Source of the DNA: Sphingopyxis sp.
GTDB taxonomy: Bacteria; Pseudomonadota; Alphaproteobacteria; Sphingomonadales; Sphingomonadaceae
Assembly (NCBI GenBank): GCA_013823985.1
Contig: PNNB01000020.1
Coordinates: 1 to 64,000 of the forward strand
Length of the DNA: 64,000 nucleotides
Direction: 5' to 3'
Shown here piece after piece: positions 1 through 7,155 of this stretch (position 1 is its first letter; every line of letters begins with the position of its first letter). A model generated the notes under the pieces. That model was not told where the DNA came from. It ran no database searches and worked only from the letters and a program-made list of their open reading frames with translations. A program made the translations under genes and the position numbers.

Positions 1-44
1 TCGGGCAAGGACACTGCCTGTCCCACTTTGTCGGGGGTGCTCAA
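1..44 (-). CDS. Partial start of an unknown prophage gene (TTG start)
   Basis: Only about 14 codons are in view, reading MSTPDKVGQAVSLP if the TTG at 44-42 is the start. An AAGGAG ribosome-binding site lies 7 bases before this TTG, and the start overlaps the stop of the gene before it in the TTGA manner seen elsewhere in this operon. It would be the next gene of the leftward early operon. No function can be read from so short a piece. Confidence 0.35.
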   Translation of the reverse strand, partial: MSTPDKVGQAVSLP

Positions 45-226
45 TTCATTTCTCCTTGTTCAAACTGCTTGCGGTGGGCGGCTCTCGCCCGGGCTCTTCG
101 TGTTGCGCGGATGGGCGCGTCGACTTCGCTTGCCAGGCGCCGGAGGCGTGCGGCGAGTGCTCCGCGCTCGACATTTGGCTCCTGCAGTGCGCGCTGGACG
201 GCGCGATCGATGCTATTCAGGGACAT
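41..226 (-). CDS. Small basic hypothetical prophage protein (61 aa)
   Basis: This is a 61-residue Arg- and Ala-rich protein with no recognised domain. The ATG at 226-224 is preceded by GGAG at a normal distance, and the start lies 14 bases inside the end of the upstream gene, consistent with translational coupling. A longer reading of the same frame, starting near 715, would overlap the upstream gene almost completely and is not favoured. The gene belongs to the leftward early operon. The composition (many Arg, probably helical) would suit a nucleic-acid-binding role, but that is only a guess. Confidence 0.55.
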   Translation of the reverse strand: MSLNSIDRAVQRALQEPNVERGALAARLRRLASEVDAPIRATRRARARAAHRKQFEQGEMN

Positions 227-839
227 GTTCCGGTCTCCGACGTTGTACGAACTGGTCATTTTCGAAGCGCAACAGGCCCTGCTCGACGAGGATACGGAGC
301 CAGCGTTGCGGCCTGGAATTGATTGCTGCGGGCTCGACGGTGCCGGTCGCGAGGGATTTCTTGAACGCATCGAAGCTGTTCTCGACGTGGGCTGCGCAGA
401 TCTTGAGGATGTCGTCGCGCTTGCTCTGGGGCGGAACGTAGCTTTCGAGGATCTCGATGCACTGCCGCGGCGTGGGGAACCAGTCGTGCAGCTTGCACGC
501 GTTAATGGCCATGAAGGACACGGCTTCTTCGGAATACCCGCTAAGGATCCGGATGTAGACGGCCATGCGCTTTTGGCCGGCGCGCTGGTCGACGTTCTTG
601 AAGGGAAGCGTTGCTGCCACGTATTCAAGCTTGCGGGCGATGAAAGCGGGGTCCGCGGGGACTTCGTCGCTCGGCATTGCCAGGGCGAGTTCGCGTAAGG
701 ATGCGCAATCTTCATCGGTCATCACCGGAAGGGCGAGGATTCGGTTGATCTCCGACATGTCGAATGGCTTGGGTAAATCCGTCGGCGTTGCTCCGACCAA
801 CTTTAGCGGTTTGGCGAGGTGGCTGGGTTGGGTCTGCAT
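213..839 (-). CDS. Hypothetical prophage protein after the DUF1376 replication gene (208 aa)
   Basis: The start at 839 is chosen because GGAAAG lies just upstream of that ATG; an upstream extension to 977 reads as low-complexity shadow. The protein is mixed alpha-helical, has no visible signal peptide or membrane segment, and I recognise no catalytic motif. It begins about 130 bases inside the end of the DUF1376 gene, so the two are probably translated together. A gene in this place, next to a replication initiator, is often a helicase loader or another replication accessory protein. That is inference from position only; nothing in the sequence proves it. Confidence 0.75.
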   Translation of the reverse strand: MQTQPSHLAKPLKLVGATPTDLPKPFDMSEINRILALPVMTDEDCASLRELALAMPSDEVPADPAFIARKLEYVAATLPFKNVDQRAGQKRMAVYIRILSGYSEEAVSFMAINACKLHDWFPTPRQCIEILESYVPPQSKRDDILKICAAHVENSFDAFKKSLATGTVEPAAINSRPQRWLRILVEQGLLRFENDQFVQRRRPEHVPE

Positions 840-1476
840 GCGCTTTCCTTTTTTGGTCTGCCTTGCCGATCCAGGTTCGGAAGGCGGCTTGCCAATCCAT
901 CTGGGTTCGTGCGTTTGCCTGGGCGTGGTTGATGAAGGCGTAGAGCTCATCGTCGAGCATGCCGTTGGGCCAAGCATCGACTTTACGCTGCGCTTCTTTG
1001 GTGAGGATGGGGGTAAAATTTGGGTCGATGAGGGTCGCGCGCACGCGTCTCTCTCTCTCTATACTGTGAGGTGGAGGTGGAGGGGCATCGTTTTCGCATG
1101 GCGTTTCGCATATGCGTTCGCTTGGGGTGTCTTGTTTCTTTTCAGTACGTTGCGACCATCCCGCCCTTGCGTTTTCTGCGTTCTTTTGCGATTTTTCCTC
1201 GACGTAAATACGCTCCTTTTTTAAACGCTTTTGACTCCAACGACCATTTTCGAGGGTCCAGAAGTCCATCACGGCGGGCTTGATTTTGGTCCAGCGCTGG
1301 CTGCTGATTCCGAGCATGCGGGCTAGGCGCCGGTCATCATCGGGCAAGCAGCAATCAGGGGCGCGCCAGGCCAGCATGAGGAGACGCAGGTAGGCGCCAT
1401 GCTCCTCTAGCGTCAGGTGCATGGTGTCGGCCATGTACGCGTCGCCAAAGAGTGGGAGGGCCGAGGCCTTTTTCAT
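712..1476 (-). CDS. DUF1376 (YdaU-like) phage replication protein
   Basis: The 254-residue protein starts with the sequence typical of DUF1376 proteins: an LPLFGDAYMADT stretch, then HLTLEEHGAYLRLLMLAW and an acidic run before RRLARMLG, over about residues 5-70. This N-terminal part resembles a winged-helix domain. A Lys/Arg-rich coiled stretch follows at about 75-110, then a Pro-rich linker and a C-terminal region ending near residue 215 in a W-x-x-A-F-R-T-W-I motif found at the end of many phage replication initiators. The family is usually encoded in phage early regions and is thought to act in replication start. The ATG overlaps the stop of the VRR-NUC gene by 4 bases. Confidence 0.85.
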   Translation of the reverse strand: MKKASALPLFGDAYMADTMHLTLEEHGAYLRLLMLAWRAPDCCLPDDDRRLARMLGISSQRWTKIKPAVMDFWTLENGRWSQKRLKKERIYVEEKSQKNAENARAGWSQRTEKKQDTPSERICETPCENDAPPPPPHSIERERRVRATLIDPNFTPILTKEAQRKVDAWPNGMLDDELYAFINHAQANARTQMDWQAAFRTWIGKADQKRKAHADPTQPPRQTAKVGRSNADGFTQAIRHVGDQPNPRPSGDDR

Positions 1477-1922
1477 TGATAGACACCCTGTTTTCTGACC
1501 AGGTCGACGCCTTCTGCTACGGTGCGGAAGATGTGGTAGGGCACGCTATTGTTGCGGCACCATTCCTCGAAATCTTTCTGGTTCTCGGTTTGCACACCGC
1601 CAGGGGCCTTACATTCGAGCGCAAAGGCGCCGGTGGCGTGCAGGAATAGATAATCGGCTGTTCCAGGTATCAGACCCAGGGCGCGCGCTATGGCGCCGGC
1701 TGCAGTCCTCCTGTTTAATTCGTTAGGAACGTGCACAAAAACCGCCCGAAGTCGGCCTTCGAGCACGGCTTTGCGCATTTCATTGGCAAATTCGATGGCG
1801 ATGCGGTCCTCGGGACCGAGCCTGATGGCCCTGGATAGGGCCGTGTAGCGCATTAAGCGGATGAGATATTTCAGTGCCATGGCCGATGCCCGCCTCGACC
1901 TGGTGGGGCCGAGGCGGTTCAT
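1473..1922 (-). CDS. VRR-NUC domain nuclease
   Basis: The protein (149 residues from the ATG at 1922) carries a compact VRR-NUC fold, part of the PD-(D/E)XK nuclease group. Visible elements are an acidic helix with ED and E-x-A near the start of the domain, the strand G-x-x-P-G-x-x-D-Y-L-F, and the E-C-K triad within ALECKAPGG, followed by a Q-x-x-F helix. Stand-alone phage VRR-NUC proteins are thought to be structure-specific DNA nucleases, possibly for branched DNA. A TTG at 1928 would give a 4-base overlap with the DUF2303 gene and is an alternative start. The gene sits between DUF2303 and DUF1376 in the leftward operon. Confidence 0.85.
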   Translation of the reverse strand: MNRLGPTRSRRASAMALKYLIRLMRYTALSRAIRLGPEDRIAIEFANEMRKAVLEGRLRAVFVHVPNELNRRTAAGAIARALGLIPGTADYLFLHATGAFALECKAPGGVQTENQKDFEEWCRNNSVPYHIFRTVAEGVDLVRKQGVYQ

Positions 1923-1924
1923 GC

Positions 1925-2944
1925 TCAAACACGCACTTCGTGCGTGCCGATAAACAGGGGCAGGCCGGTTTGGTCACGTGCAGCTTCAATCGCTTCGGTA
2001 AATGCGACATCGAACACACGATCAGCGCGCCAGATCTCATACCAGAACGTGACGCCGGCAAGCGATTTTCGATAGCGCAGGCGGCAGACCAGGCGGTAGA
2101 AGTCTGTGCTGCGCGCAAAGACGGGGATGCAGATCACGAACACAGTTGGGATGCTAAGCGGCGCTCCTGCGGAATCCGAGTGCTCTGAACTGAAACTGAT
2201 CTGTCCTTCGCCGCTGCTGATGTTCCGGATGTCCGTCACGGTGCTTTCTTCGTTGATGCGAAGGCCGCGCGACAATTCAACCAGCTTTGTAGGCGTGCCG
2301 ATTTTGCCCTCGGTAACGCCAATAAAGCGCTGCATGTCCGTGTTGAGGTCATCCAGATCTACGGTGTCCACATCGACGATGCGGTCTTCCAGAAACTCCG
2401 CGAACTGGCCGAGGTCCATCTTGCGGCCGTTATCAACGTTCCAGGCCTTCCATTCTTCCGACAGAGGGAAGTCGTAGGCGACGCGGTGACCGCCAAAGGC
2501 GGGGAGGGGATCACCTGTCGCATCATTTACCGAGTTGTAATCGAAGATTGCGTAGAGACTGGCCTTTTCTTCCACAGCAAACAGCGCGGATCTGCTCTGC
2601 TTGAACCGGTTCACATGATCGATGAAGCTTTCGAGGCGCGTCATCTTGGCGACGCCCGTCATGCGCTTCGGTGCGCCGCGATACGCGTCGAATACCGATG
2701 GGCTCAACTGGTCGACGGAGCCGTCCGGCTTGATTACAACCAGCGACGACACTTTCGTGTCCGGCTCAATTACCCCAACGACATCGGGCTTTCTGAACTC
2801 TCGCGCTACCGCAACGGATTCGCGAAGGAGGTCACCGGTGCGATCCGCGACAACATCGCGATACGTGGTTTCATTGTGGCTGTGGAACGAATTTGGGGCA
2901 GCAGGAGGCGTTACGCCACCTTCTTCATTTTCTTCATCTGTCAT
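1925..2944 (-). CDS. DUF2303 (YfdQ-like) phage protein
   Basis: This 339-residue protein resembles the DUF2303/YfdQ family of phage early proteins. Evidence includes a central region with F-x-x-H-x-x-R-F, an Asp-rich stretch (residues about 190-215) and a C-terminal half with F-x-I-x-I-P-V-F followed by R-L-R-Y-R. AAGGAAA precedes the ATG at 2944. The molecular role of the family is not known; it is often found near recombination or replication genes. It overlaps the next gene by a few bases, which fits a single polycistronic message from the Cro side. Confidence 0.8.
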   Translation of the reverse strand: MTDEENEEGGVTPPAAPNSFHSHNETTYRDVVADRTGDLLRESVAVAREFRKPDVVGVIEPDTKVSSLVVIKPDGSVDQLSPSVFDAYRGAPKRMTGVAKMTRLESFIDHVNRFKQSRSALFAVEEKASLYAIFDYNSVNDATGDPLPAFGGHRVAYDFPLSEEWKAWNVDNGRKMDLGQFAEFLEDRIVDVDTVDLDDLNTDMQRFIGVTEGKIGTPTKLVELSRGLRINEESTVTDIRNISSGEGQISFSSEHSDSAGAPLSIPTVFVICIPVFARSTDFYRLVCRLRYRKSLAGVTFWYEIWRADRVFDVAFTEAIEAARDQTGLPLFIGTHEVRV

Positions 2945-2979
2945 TGCAGTTTCCTTTGATTAGGCGACGAGGGGCAGCA

Positions 2980-3612
2980 TCAGTTACGGATGTTGCGATC
3001 GGCGCTGACGTCGCGAACAGTGCCGAATAGATTGCCCTGGTTGGGCTTGTTGGGGGTGAACCGGTTGTCTGGCGTGACCCAACCGATCGTGCGGCCTTCT
3101 TTGACCGTCGGAACTTTGGTCTTGAAGCTGGGCGTGAAGAAGTAGACGCCGTCATGTTGGCGCTCGACCTCGACTTCGAGGATGATCTTGCCTTTGACCT
3201 TGCCGCCAGCATCAATGCCAGCTTCTTCCATGGCTTCGCTGAACTCGCGCAGATCATGCGCCTTGTCGGCATTGAACTGACCATCGCTCAACATGAAGAT
3301 CAGATCCGTAAGCGTTGTAACGCTGGGATAGCGTTCCGTGCCGTCGGCTGCTCTCGTTTCGATAATTTCACCTGTACTGGCGTCGTGCAGGATCTGTTCC
3401 TGGCTTTCAGGATGTGGCATTTCGTTCTCCTTGAGTGTTGAGGGCTCGACTGGATCAAAGCACTCCGGCCCTGGCGGGTGCTTTGCGTCGTCGGCATCAA
3501 TCAGCCTGGCCTCGACGATGCCGATGCCTGCCATTTGGGCCGCGATTTCGATGGGTTGCCCGTCTCGGCGGGCGATGCGGTAAGTCCGCAATTGGATAGA
3601 GCCGCCGTTCAT
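2980..3612 (-). CDS. Hypothetical prophage early protein, possibly two in-frame genes joined
   Basis: The frame is open for 210 codons from an ATG at 3612 that overlaps the stop of the Cro-like gene (ATGA). The first 60 residues (a short basic piece then I-E-A-R-L-I-D) look like a separate small phage protein. The part from Met at 3420 onward, 146 residues, has its own strong AAGGAG ribosome-binding site 6 bases before its ATG. It is therefore likely that two proteins are made, or that two once-separate genes are fused. The C-terminal part is acidic then beta-rich and ends in an R-N-rich tail. No known domain is recognised. It is the second position of the leftward operon. Confidence 0.7.
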   Translation of the reverse strand: MNGGSIQLRTYRIARRDGQPIEIAAQMAGIGIVEARLIDADDAKHPPGPECFDPVEPSTLKENEMPHPESQEQILHDASTGEIIETRAADGTERYPSVTTLTDLIFMLSDGQFNADKAHDLREFSEAMEEAGIDAGGKVKGKIILEVEVERQHDGVYFFTPSFKTKVPTVKEGRTIGWVTPDNRFTPNKPNQGNLFGTVRDVSADRNIRN

Positions 3613-3815
3613 TGGGGCTTCTTCTTGTGCAGCTTGACCCAATCTTCATGGGTGACGGCGCCGCCGGTAATCTTTCGATAGGTCTCGATTTGGTCCATAT
3701 CCGGCTTGCGTCTGCCATTTTCATGACGGGAGACGGTGCCCGGGGTGATGCCAGCGAGATTGGCTACATCCTCAAGATTGAGGCGTTTGTCTTTGCGGTA
3801 GTCTCTAAGTTGCAT
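3609..3815 (-). CDS. Cro-like helix-turn-helix regulator (68 aa)
   Basis: The protein is little more than one HTH_XRE domain: residues 2-55 contain L-E-D-V-A-N-L-A-G-I-T-P-G-T-V-S-R-H-E-N-G, the signature of the Cro/CI family. It is the first gene of the leftward operon and is divergent from the CI-like repressor, with an imperfect palindrome (3822-3840) between them. This is the usual arrangement of the lytic regulator in a lambdoid switch. The ATG at 3815 is only 6 bases from that palindrome, so the message may have a very short leader. Confidence 0.85.
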   Translation of the reverse strand: MQLRDYRKDKRLNLEDVANLAGITPGTVSRHENGRRKPDMDQIETYRKITGGAVTHEDWVKLHKKKPQ

Positions 3816-3821
3816 CGACCA

Positions 3822-3840
3822 ACTATCCGATACCGATAGT
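3822..3840. promoter_or_regulatory. Putative repressor operator in the cro-cI gap
   Basis: The sequence ACTATCCGATACCGATAGT has six-base arms ACTATC/GATAGT and sits right before the Cro-like gene. Its core recurs in reverse orientation at 4562-4577, on the other side of the repressor gene, so it is probably the site bound by the CI-like and Cro-like proteins. A TTGACC just upstream in the leftward direction could be the -35 box, in which case the operator would cover the promoter spacer. No good -10 is evident. Confidence 0.65.
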
Positions 3841-3892
3841 TTAGGTCAATCAAAAAGTTTGCCGTTATGGAAATGACTGCTATGCGGCGCCG

Positions 3893-4516
3893 ATGTACAT
3901 AACCGATATGTCTAGGAAATACTCTGCTAACCAGATCCGTCACCTTCGCAAAGAAGCTGGGATCACAATGGAAGAACTCGCGCTGCGTCTTGGTGACATC
4001 GGCCACGAGATCACTATGGCCACGGTTCACAAGCTTGAAACCGGCCAGATGGGATTGACGCTCGACTATATAAAGGCGTTCGCCCAGGCGCTGCAGGTAT
4101 CGCCCGAGGACATCATCGCCGAAACGATAATGCCGGTGACCCGCCGCATCCCCATGCTAGGCGCCATATCTGCCGGAAATTGGCGCGATGCCGTGGAAAT
4201 CTGCGACGACTATATAGTTGTCCCCCATGAAGCAGGTGGGCCGCGGGCCTTCGCTTTGAAGCCTGTTGGAGATAGCATGGACAAGCTGGTCACAGAGGAC
4301 GGCTTCATCGTTGTAGATCCAGACCAAATGGAACTGTGGGACGGTCGATGCTATGCGGTGCGCAATGAAGACGGCGAGGCGACATTCAAAAAGTTTATGG
4401 CGTTACCGCCGCGTCTCGAACCCTGTTCGAACAACCCAGATCATCAACCCATTCCGTTGGGACGTGAGCCTTTTACGATAGTCGGAAGGGTCACATATAT
4501 CGGGAGTTTCGTGTAG
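3893..4516 (+). CDS. CI/LexA-like phage repressor (HTH + S24 peptidase)
   Basis: An N-terminal XRE helix-turn-helix (about residues 12-70, E-E-L-A-L-R-L-G ... M-A-T-V-H-K-L-E-T-G) is joined to a C-terminal S24 peptidase domain. The self-cleavage site is likely the Ala-Gly in GAISAGNW, the catalytic serine is in VGDSMDK, and the lysine lies in EATFKKF. Repressors of this type keep the phage silent and are cleaved when RecA is activated by DNA damage. Length (207 aa) fits the family. Two ATGs, 3893 and 3908, are possible and neither has a clear ribosome-binding site, which is common for maintenance transcripts. Matching operators lie on both sides. Confidence 0.88.
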   Translation: MYITDMSRKYSANQIRHLRKEAGITMEELALRLGDIGHEITMATVHKLETGQMGLTLDYIKAFAQALQVSPEDIIAETIMPVTRRIPMLGAISAGNWRDAVEICDDYIVVPHEAGGPRAFALKPVGDSMDKLVTEDGFIVVDPDQMELWDGRCYAVRNEDGEATFKKFMALPPRLEPCSNNPDHQPIPLGREPFTIVGRVTYIGSFV

Positions 4517-4532
4517 TTTTAACGAAAACTTT

Positions 4533-4577
4533 CCGTATCGGCAAAAAACTGTTGCAATAAATATCGGTATCGGATAG
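4533..4577. promoter_or_regulatory. Putative rightward operator region of the prophage
   Basis: TATCGGTATCGGATAG at 4562-4577 is the reverse complement of most of the operator at 3822-3840 (16 bases identical), and CCGTATCGG at 4533-4541 shares its core. The pair lies between the repressor gene and the rightward operon, as the right operator does in lambdoid phages. I could not assign a convincing -35/-10 pair, though TTGCAA at 4552-4557 is possible. Confidence 0.6.
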
Positions 4578-4578
4578 C

Positions 4579-4602
4579 CAGTCTCCAATGCAATGGAGAC
4601 TG
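4579..4602 (+). promoter_or_regulatory. Hairpin that contains the ribosome-binding site of the first rightward gene
   Basis: CAGTCTCCA and TGGAGACTG are perfect 9-base complements separated by ATGCAA. The GGAG (4595-4598) that should serve the ATG at 4605 is in the 3' arm, so the folded RNA would hide it. This could control translation of the small membrane protein; as DNA it could also be a second protein-binding site. Confidence 0.5.
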
Positions 4603-4604
4603 TC

Positions 4605-4838
4605 ATGTATTCTTATGATGAGAAGACCAAGTCGAACGGTTTAACCGGTCGTCGCCTCGTATCGTCCGCAACCCCGATCCCCCCCATAGGACGCCGACCA
4701 AACCCCCTTACCGCGCCAGCCGAAGAGGCGGGCGGGCGCGGCAACCCATATTGGCGCTTCGTGCAAGGCTTCGCCTTCATCGTGTTCGTGCCCATCTTCG
4801 CTATCGAAGTCATCATCCTGCTGGGGTGGATGGCATGA
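4605..4838 (+). CDS. Small single-span membrane protein, first gene of rightward operon (77 aa)
   Basis: The N-terminal 45 residues are polar and Pro/Gly-rich; a hydrophobic helix at about residues 50-75 (F-A-F-I-V-F-V-P-I-F-A-I-E-V-I-I-L-L-G) ends the protein. The start at 4605 is preferred over 4593 because GGAG lies 6 bases upstream. It directly follows the operator and a hairpin that may block its translation. Small membrane proteins encoded first in phage early operons can be superinfection-exclusion or host-takeover factors, but nothing here proves a role. Confidence 0.6.
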   Translation: MYSYDEKTKSNGLTGRRLVSSATPIPPIGRRPNPLTAPAEEAGGRGNPYWRFVQGFAFIVFVPIFAIEVIILLGWMA

Positions 4839-5044
4839 TCAGCAAGGTCCAACCCAAAACCAAGAAGATTTCCCGCATACGGCTATGGCACCGTTTCTAT
4901 GTGCTGTGGCCGCGGCAGATTCAAATCTCCGGCGAGATAGGAACCTACTGGGTCTGGAATCAGACGCTGTTGCGTCGCTGGTCCGCCACGTACCGCAAGT
5001 ACGAGTGGGCCCGCGTCGGCCAGGTCGCGGAGGGCACCCGCTAA
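4835..5044 (+). CDS. Hypothetical small basic prophage protein (69 aa)
   Basis: The ATG overlaps the upstream stop (ATGA). The product is basic and rich in Trp, Tyr and Arg (W-H-R-F-Y-V-L-W, T-Y-W-V-W-N-Q, S-A-T-Y-R-K-Y-E-W), with no membrane segment and no recognised family. It is in the run of short genes after the operator, all in the same direction. Confidence 0.5.
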   Translation: MISKVQPKTKKISRIRLWHRFYVLWPRQIQISGEIGTYWVWNQTLLRRWSATYRKYEWARVGQVAEGTR

Positions 5045-5370
5045 TGGAGGCCCTGAAAGTCAATTCATTGGCTGGCTATGACGACAAGGCCGTTGAGGCC
5101 GTCGACAGCAAGGGCCGCACATGGCGCTGGTTCATTGGCGAAGATGAAGACGGCGATGGCTTCACAACGCCATCGCACGCCGCGGTCTCGGGTAACTCTA
5201 TCCAGTATTTCAACTGGTCGCGGTTTGATCGCTTTGACGCCGGACACTTCCGGATGTTCGTTGAACTCGATTTTCCAGCATCACCGAAGCGGCAAGGCAT
5301 GTCGTCACCCTGGGGCGCTGATGAATTGACAGGTTTCTATTATCAACAGAAGCAGGAGCAGGCGGCATGA
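5044..5370 (+). CDS. Hypothetical acidic prophage protein (108 aa)
   Basis: The start ATG shares one base with the upstream stop (TAATG). Residues 10-50 hold a beta-like stretch with G-R-T-W-R-W-F-I-G-E-D-E-D-G-D-G; the C-terminal part is aromatic and ends in a Gln-rich tail. I recognise no family. The acidic surface is reminiscent of small phage inhibitor proteins that mimic DNA, but that comparison rests only on charge. Confidence 0.55.
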   Translation: MEALKVNSLAGYDDKAVEAVDSKGRTWRWFIGEDEDGDGFTTPSHAAVSGNSIQYFNWSRFDRFDAGHFRMFVELDFPASPKRQGMSSPWGADELTGFYYQQKQEQAA

Positions 5371-5672
5371 ATCGTTGTGGGAACTGTTTGGCTGCACACC
5401 GCAGCCATCGCCCGCGCATGGAGGCTTCGGCGCTGTGCCCCGACGGGAAAGGCGTCTATCGTGAAGCGACTGATGAAGAATTGGAGGCCGCTTATCGAGC
5501 CGAGTTTGGCGATGGTCCACCGGTACCAATCGCAACCTTTCACATAGACAAACCAGAGGATGTAGCACGGCTAAAGGCGGCGCTTAATCCGTTCAATCTC
5601 TCTCGCTGCTTCGGACCCGATGGTGCTGGCATGGCCGCATTCGAGCAAAGTTTAAAAGGTGAGCAGACGTGA
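5367..5672 (+). CDS. Hypothetical prophage protein with N-terminal cysteines (101 aa)
   Basis: It begins with M-N-R-C-G-N-C and has another Cys near residue 24, so a small metal site at the N-terminus is possible. The middle (residues 30-50) is acidic and helical. It overlaps its neighbours on both sides by 4 bases. No family recognised. Confidence 0.55.
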   Translation: MNRCGNCLAAHRSHRPRMEASALCPDGKGVYREATDEELEAAYRAEFGDGPPVPIATFHIDKPEDVARLKAALNPFNLSRCFGPDGAGMAAFEQSLKGEQT

Positions 5673-5908
5673 ACGCCCGCGCTGATCTTGTTCGCCGGTG
5701 TCGTGAACTGGAACGCGCTTTCCTGCGTATCCAGGCAAAGTCCGGTCGCGACTGCAGCATCGCTATCCAATGGTCGCGCGAGTGGGCGGAAGAGTTGCTG
5801 AAAAGCGACATCGCCGTTGCGCTCTACCATGGCTACATCATGCGCCAGGAAGAGCGCGCGTTCCGCCTGGCCAGGGAAATAGCAGTTGCGGAGGCGATTG
5901 CTGCATGA
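5669..5908 (+). CDS. Hypothetical helical prophage protein (79 aa, GTG start)
   Basis: The frame opens with GTG overlapping the previous stop (GTGA). The product is predicted to be almost entirely alpha-helical, with regularly spaced Arg, Glu and Leu, and has no signal peptide or membrane span. Function unknown; it belongs to the same tightly coupled gene run. Confidence 0.55.
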   Translation: MNARADLVRRCRELERAFLRIQAKSGRDCSIAIQWSREWAEELLKSDIAVALYHGYIMRQEERAFRLAREIAVAEAIAA

Positions 5909-6312
5909 GCCGCGACGCCACCCCATACGGCGCTGATAGCCGTCGCGGTGCCAAGAGTGCCCGCACAGCCATCAACGGCGCCGAGGGTGCAGATACACCC
6001 GTAGCTGGCTTCTATCGCGGCAAGCTGCGCAGCAAGGGCGCCTTGTGCGGTATCTACATCTGGTACGGGGCTCCTCTGGATCCCATTACCGGCGAGGAAC
6101 TGGACCGGTCGCACCGCTGGCAAGCACATTGCAACGGTGAGTACGTCGAGATCGAGGACGTGTGGCCCTACGGCGTGCAGCAGCACATCACCGAACGTGA
6201 ATACAATAAATTCTGTCAGCAGCAGCAATGGGCAAAGCAGCACGCGCCGAACAGCGCCTTAGCTAACCCGAAGCGCCGGTCAGATCCTCTCACATCACCA
6301 CTCTATTTTTGA
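5905..6312 (+). CDS. Hypothetical prophage protein (135 aa)
   Basis: Start chosen at 5905, where ATGA overlaps the previous stop; a longer frame from 5770 would overlap the upstream gene. The central part (residues about 35-100) has a beta-rich sequence with G-I-Y-I-W-Y-G-A-P-L-D-P, then a D-R-S-H-R-W-Q-A-H segment and a C-terminal Q-rich helix. I know of no characterised homologue. Confidence 0.6.
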   Translation: MSRDATPYGADSRRGAKSARTAINGAEGADTPVAGFYRGKLRSKGALCGIYIWYGAPLDPITGEELDRSHRWQAHCNGEYVEIEDVWPYGVQQHITEREYNKFCQQQQWAKQHAPNSALANPKRRSDPLTSPLYF

Positions 6313-6328
6313 ACGAAGGATCCGAATT

Positions 6329-7132
6329 ATGGCAATTACACATCTGAAATCGGAACCGACGGATGCACCGGCGGCAATCGGCCACAACCGGCCACCGGTC
6401 GACATCCTGGCAAAGTCGGAATTCGACGAGCAGATCGACCAGCACGAGGGATTGCGCAAGCGCATCGTCGATCTGGTTGGCGCCGCCGACCGTGCCCAGG
6501 CAACCAGCGAGGAGACGATGGGCCGTTGCGGCCAGACCGTTATCCAGATTCGTGCGTGCATGAAGAAGATCGAGGACGCGCACACGACCTCCAAGGCTCC
6601 ATATCTCGAAGGTGGCCGTGTCATCGACAAAGCCAAGAAGGAATTGATGGGCCCGCTCGAAGAGGCGAAGGCGAAGATCGAGGGCAAGCAGCAGTCCTAT
6701 TTGCGCGCCCAGGCTAAGGCCGACCAGGAGCGCCGCGAAAAGCAAGCCGCCGAAGAGCGCCGTATCCAGGAAGAGAATGACCGGATTCAGCGCGAACACG
6801 AAGAAGCCGTGCGCAAAGCCCAGGAAGAGGCCGAGGCGGCGGGTAAGCCTGTTGAAGAGGTAGCACCGCCAGAGCCGGTCTACATCGCGCCGCCACCGCC
6901 GCCCAAGCCCATCGAGCGCGGAATCATCCGCGGCGCCGAGGGCGCTGCCATATCCGGCAAGAAGGTCTGGAAGAGCCAGATCACGGATTACACCCAGGCT
7001 TTCGCCATGGTCTCGTCGAACCCCAAGGTACGCGAGGCCATGGATAGTGCCATCGCGGCTGTAGTGCGCGCCGGTGTTCGCGAAATTGCCGGTGTTCGCA
7101 TCTGGGAAGATGTGGGCGTGAGCAACCGATAA
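6329..7132 (+). CDS. Coiled-coil prophage protein beside the exonuclease/recombinase pair (267 aa)
   Basis: A short N-terminal piece with I-G-H-N-R-P-P is followed by helical segments, then a long charged coiled coil at about residues 115-175 (runs of Glu, Arg, Lys, Gln and Ala), a Pro-rich hinge (P-P-P-P-P-K-P) and a C-terminal globular region of about 70 residues. Proteins of this build often sit next to the recombination genes of phages and the terminal part is usually conserved. The job is not known. The coding run continues into the exonuclease gene 24 bases later. Confidence 0.75.
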   Translation: MAITHLKSEPTDAPAAIGHNRPPVDILAKSEFDEQIDQHEGLRKRIVDLVGAADRAQATSEETMGRCGQTVIQIRACMKKIEDAHTTSKAPYLEGGRVIDKAKKELMGPLEEAKAKIEGKQQSYLRAQAKADQERREKQAAEERRIQEENDRIQREHEEAVRKAQEEAEAAGKPVEEVAPPEPVYIAPPPPPKPIERGIIRGAEGAAISGKKVWKSQITDYTQAFAMVSSNPKVREAMDSAIAAVVRAGVREIAGVRIWEDVGVSNR

Positions 7133-7155
7133 GTTTCACAACAAGGAAAACCCCC

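Noticed and set aside
28..698. Plus-strand open frames at the left end of the prophage
   Set aside because: They overlap the well-supported minus-strand early genes and have low-complexity Arg/Ala sequences.
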